Source: Sandaracinaceae bacterium | Lineage (GTDB): Bacteria > Myxococcota_A > Polyangia > Polyangiales > JAFGIB01 | Length of the DNA stretch: 15,455 bases | Assembly (NCBI GenBank): GCA_017881145.1 | Contig: JADGRG010000730.1 | Location: 1 to 15,455 of the forward strand | Direction of reading: 5' to 3' | In this document: positions 12,480 through 15,455 of the stretch, piece after piece | Layout of the letters: every line of letters starts with the position of its first letter | How positions within the stretch are numbered: position 1 is the first letter of the stretch | Translations under genes and position numbers: made by a program | Notes under the pieces: model-generated | What the model was told of the DNA's origin: nothing | What the model saw: only the letters and a program-made list of their open reading frames with translations | The model's database searches: none

Positions 12480-15455
12480 ATGGATGGTGATGATCCCCTC
12501 GTAGCGCAATGCCGCAGTCGCGTCGGACGACTGATCGGCGGCAAGTGGCGACTGGATGCGCTGATCGGCGTGGGCGGCATGGCTGCGGTCTACATGGGGA
12601 CGCACCGCAACGGCAGTCTGGCCGCGCTGAAGATCCTGCACGAGGAGGTCGCCCTCCACCAAGAGGTGCGGGAGCGCTTCCTGCGTGAGGCGTATATCGC
12701 CAACAAGGTTAATCACCCCGGCACAGTGAAGGTCCTCGACGACGACAAGGACAACGACGGTGCGCCCTACATCGTGATGGAGCTCTTGCAGGGCGAGTCG
12801 GTCGACGCACGCGCGCAAAAAGGCGGCGGCCGTCTGTCGATCCCGGAAACGCTCGACATCCTCGATCAGACCCTGGCGGTGCTGGAGTCAGCCCACAAAC
12901 AGAACATCGTCCACCGCGATCTCAAGCCCGAGAACCTCTTCCTGAGCGCCGACAACCGGGTCAAGGTGCTCGACTTCGGCATCGCTCGCTTGCGCGAGGA
13001 GAACAACACCAAGCGGACTCAGACCGGCATGGTGATGGGCACACCGTCATTCATGGCGCCCGAGCAAGCCATGGGCCGTTGGAACGACGTCGACGGACGC
13101 ACTGACCTCTGGGCGATGGGTGCAACCGCATTCACGCTGCTCACCGGCTTGCCCGTGCACGAAGCAGAGACCGCTGGCGAGATGCTGGTTGCCGCAGCCA
13201 CCCGACCCGCCCGTTCGCTCGCTCGCGTGCTCAACAACGCTCCGTTTGCGCTCGTCGCCATGGTCGACCATGCGCTTGCCTACGACCGGGAGAATCGTTT
13301 TCCCGACGCCACTGCATTCCGCCGAGAGGTCGCCAAGGTCCGCGAGGCGCTGACCGGCGAGGTGATCTCCAAGACGGTCGTCAATCCGCAAGCGCTGATC
13401 ATGCCGGCCACGGTGCACGGCGACCAGGCGCCGGACGCCGCGCGCGGTGCGACGGCTGACCATGATCAGGAGGACAACGAGCGCGTCGCAACCTTCGATC
13501 CCAGCAGCAACAGCGACGAAGAAGTCGCGCGCATGACGAAGGTGTTCACGCACTTGGAACGCGCGCTGGTCTCGACCAAGCAGTACAGCCCGGACCACCC
13601 GGAACCCAAGCGGCGCTTCGAGGAGACCTTCCGCGAGCTCGCCTCCGCGCTAATGACCTGCGACATCGCGCTCGCCTGGAACCTCACGCCCTACTCGTTC
13701 GTCGTTGGCGAGCAGGCGGTCTGGGAGCCAGATGCGCCTTGGAACCGCATCCCCTATCAACTCTTCTCCGACGGCGTGCGCATGATGGGTGTGGCACCCG
13801 GCCTCGACGAAGGCGAGTTTCGGCAGTGGCTGCGGCTCCTCATGCTGGATCCCACCATGGATCTGGCGCCGGAAGACGATCTCGTCACCCTGCTCTGGGA
13901 TGCGGGCTTCGAGCACGTGTTCTTCCAGGCCATCGACTCGTTCGCCGAAGGCAACCAAGACCAACGCACGCGCTACGAAGCCGAACGAGCCGCGATCCTC
14001 GAAGGCGCACATGTCGATCACAAACAGGGGCTTTCACAAGCCTGGAAAGCTGAACGCTCGGGACAAGACGCCAAGAGCGATGCCGCGCAGAAGGCCCGAG
14101 AGGTCATGCGGCTGGTCAACCGAAGCGAGGGAGGCGACGCCGAAGCCGCCGCTCGCGTCGCGAACATGAACCTGATGGACGAGTCCCCCGAAGAAGTGCT
14201 GGCAGCGCATGCGCTCGAGCTCGACGAGAGCACGCGCACCCTGCTCTCGGCTCGCATGGACATCGACGTGGGTGCCACCAGCGAGCGCTTCGTGGTGGCT
14301 GCAGCCGAGGCCTTCGTCGCCTCCGCCAAGATGGGACGCTCCAGTGCCGTGACTGCCCCCTTGCGTCGCGCCGTGGACAGCCTGGGTGCGGGTGAACCGA
14401 ACAAAGCCATCGAAATGATCATGGAGCTGCGCGAGACCGTGCAGGTCGAGGGCAAGGTGGCCGAGACGGAGAGTCTCCGCGACACCATGACGACGGAGGT
14501 GCTCTCGCCCGGCACGCTGCTCGAGATCCTCAAGGGTTCGAGCAAGCTGGAGGGCGAGGCCAAGACCGAGTATCTGAAAGCCATGTCGAGAGTGCTGGCT
14601 TGCATCCAAAGCCAACACTTCGGATCTGCCCTCGCCTACCTGCCAGAAGCGCCCGAGGGCAAGGTCCAGGAGATCCTGCTCGAGTTCATTCAACGCCTGG
14701 GCAGGGGCCACGAACCCAAGATCGGCGCGCTCTTCCCTGAGGTCAGCGTCGACATTGGTCTGGCTCTGGTTCGGCTCTTGGCGGGACTCGAGACGCCGGA
14801 GGCCAAAGAAGCCATCGCGAGCGCGGCGCAGAGCCCGCACGCGCTGGTCCGCATCGAGGCCCTTGGGCACCTGGAAGGTGTGTCTGGGGCGCGCCTGCGC
14901 ACCGAGCTGCGTAAGCTCTTGGAAGACCAGGACAGCAGCGTACGTCTTCTGGCCCTGCAGGCGATGGAGAAATACAACATCGTCATCTCCGGACCCTTCC
15001 TCGTGCTGCGTATCCAACAGAACGACTTCTTCAAGCTGCCGCACGAAGAGCGCAGGCAGGCGCTACAGACACTCTGCAAGCTGCGTCCCAAGCGCGGCGA
15101 GGAGGTCTGCATGGCGCTCTTGGGCGAATCAAGGGTCTTCCGCTCGACTGCCTTCGAAGAGACCCGCGAGCTCGCAGCGGGTTTCCTGGCAGAAGTCGCC
15201 TCCAGCAACCCAGCGTTATTCCTGCTCGAGGCCATCGCCAAGAGCCATGGCTTCCGCAACAGCAAGCGGGTGCGAGACGCTGCGGAGGCGGCCGTGGCAC
15301 GACTCAAGCAGCGCGCCGAGGACGCGGCCAAGGAGAACGAGCGACGCAAAGCCGAGCGCAAGAGCCTGGTCGGGTCCAGGAGCGAGGCCAAGAAGAAGCG
15401 CAAGAGCGTGGCCACCTCGGGCAGGGGCACGCAGCCGACCGGCACCGACGACAAA
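12480..15455 (+). CDS. Eukaryotic-type Ser/Thr protein kinase with long helical/HEAT-like C-terminal region, 3'-truncated
   Basis: The frame is open for 992 codons to the window edge with no stop. Residues about 20-290 form a complete Hanks-type kinase: glycine loop G-V-G-G-M-A-A-V-Y at 30-38, ATP lysine K51 (AALKIL), alpha-C glutamate E70, catalytic loop HRDLKPEN at 145-152 with Asp147, DFG at 165-167, activation-segment end GTPSFMAPEQ at 187-196, and Asp209 in DLWAMG. All catalytic residues are present, so it should be active. No transmembrane helix is visible. A charged linker (about 290-350) leads to a long helical region: a segment with LFSDGVRMMGV and GLDEGEFRQWL (about 395-480), further helices, HEAT-like repeats at about 785-835 (ALVRIEALGHL, SSVRLLALQAM), and a basic C-terminus (EAKKKRKS). 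The HEAT part probably binds partners or substrates. ATG 12480 is chosen at the usual kinase N-terminus; it lacks a Shine-Dalgarno, and the frame stays open back to 12306 with GTG/TTG codons, so a longer N-terminus is possible. Substrate is unknown. Confidence 0.93.
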   Translation, partial: MDGDDPLVAQCRSRVGRLIGGKWRLDALIGVGGMAAVYMGTHRNGSLAALKILHEEVALHQEVRERFLREAYIANKVNHPGTVKVLDDDKDNDGAPYIVMELLQGESVDARAQKGGGRLSIPETLDILDQTLAVLESAHKQNIVHRDLKPENLFLSADNRVKVLDFGIARLREENNTKRTQTGMVMGTPSFMAPEQAMGRWNDVDGRTDLWAMGATAFTLLTGLPVHEAETAGEMLVAAATRPARSLARVLNNAPFALVAMVDHALAYDRENRFPDATAFRREVAKVREALTGEVISKTVVNPQALIMPATVHGDQAPDAARGATADHDQEDNERVATFDPSSNSDEEVARMTKVFTHLERALVSTKQYSPDHPEPKRRFEETFRELASALMTCDIALAWNLTPYSFVVGEQAVWEPDAPWNRIPYQLFSDGVRMMGVAPGLDEGEFRQWLRLLMLDPTMDLAPEDDLVTLLWDAGFEHVFFQAIDSFAEGNQDQRTRYEAERAAILEGAHVDHKQGLSQAWKAERSGQDAKSDAAQKAREVMRLVNRSEGGDAEAAARVANMNLMDESPEEVLAAHALELDESTRTLLSARMDIDVGATSERFVVAAAEAFVASAKMGRSSAVTAPLRRAVDSLGAGEPNKAIEMIMELRETVQVEGKVAETESLRDTMTTEVLSPGTLLEILKGSSKLEGEAKTEYLKAMSRVLACIQSQHFGSALAYLPEAPEGKVQEILLEFIQRLGRGHEPKIGALFPEVSVDIGLALVRLLAGLETPEAKEAIASAAQSPHALVRIEALGHLEGVSGARLRTELRKLLEDQDSSVRLLALQAMEKYNIVISGPFLVLRIQQNDFFKLPHEERRQALQTLCKLRPKRGEEVCMALLGESRVFRSTAFEETRELAAGFLAEVASSNPALFLLEAIAKSHGFRNSKRVRDAAEAAVARLKQRAEDAAKENERRKAERKSLVGSRSEAKKKRKSVATSGRGTQPTGTDDK

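Noticed and set aside
12079..12480. 133-codon plus-strand frame overlapping the ygfZ 3' end
   Set aside because: It is out of frame with ygfZ, Ser/Arg-rich with no family pattern, and ends at the kinase start by chance.
14034..15454. Long minus-strand frames opposite the kinase C-terminal region
   Set aside because: The plus-strand kinase frame is continuous and shows HEAT-like patterns here; the antisense frames are Arg/Ser/Leu-rich shadows.
1..15455. Search for a defence system, mobile element, CRISPR array, prophage, tRNA or rRNA
   Set aside because: No transposase, integrase, nuclease, toxin, regularly spaced short repeats, tRNA cloverleaf or rRNA-like sequence was seen on either strand.

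Overview
The window is GC-rich, gene-dense DNA with a strong G/C preference at third codon positions. The gene content suggests a myxobacterium-like member of the Myxococcota, perhaps the Polyangia. The pointers are a 2467-residue cytoplasmic TPR protein, a eukaryotic-type Ser/Thr kinase with a long helical C-terminal half, a protein with a histone H1-like Lys/Ala tail, and a cysteine-rich probably exported protein. This assignment is inference; no rRNA, tRNA or taxonomic marker lies in the window.

Layout: (1) 3-878 (+) is the 3' part of a cysteine-rich gene of unknown function, closed by a hairpin at 896-926. (2) 985-8388 (+) is a giant TPR/alpha-solenoid gene. Its middle is built from a higher-order repeat of 298-299 residues in tandem, each unit holding about eight helical hairpins. 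(3) A perfect GC hairpin at 8413-8438 lies between this gene and a convergent gene. (4) 8556-9365 (-) encodes a SRPBCC/AHSA1-like domain fused to a 139-residue basic tail with 15-residue repeats. (5) A 275-bp divergent spacer separates it from a (+) strand cluster: nadC (9641-10486), birA (10483-11283, overlapping nadC by 4 bp) and a ygfZ-type gene (11349-12305). (6) A long imperfect hairpin at 12383-12441 follows. (7) A Ser/Thr kinase gene starts at 12480 and runs off the right edge after 992 codons without a stop.

The nadC-birA-ygfZ cluster is housekeeping cofactor metabolism: the last committed step of de novo NAD synthesis, biotin attachment to carboxylases, and a folate-dependent factor for iron-sulfur enzymes. 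A plausible link is that quinolinate synthase, which feeds NadC, and biotin synthase are both Fe-S enzymes. The TPR protein, the SRPBCC-basic-tail protein and the kinase are accessory or regulatory proteins with no demonstrable shared pathway. I see no mobile element, CRISPR array, defence island, phage gene, RNA gene or riboswitch. The least ordinary items are the nested TPR super-repeat, the SRPBCC/H1-tail fusion and the uncharacterised C-terminal half of the kinase.
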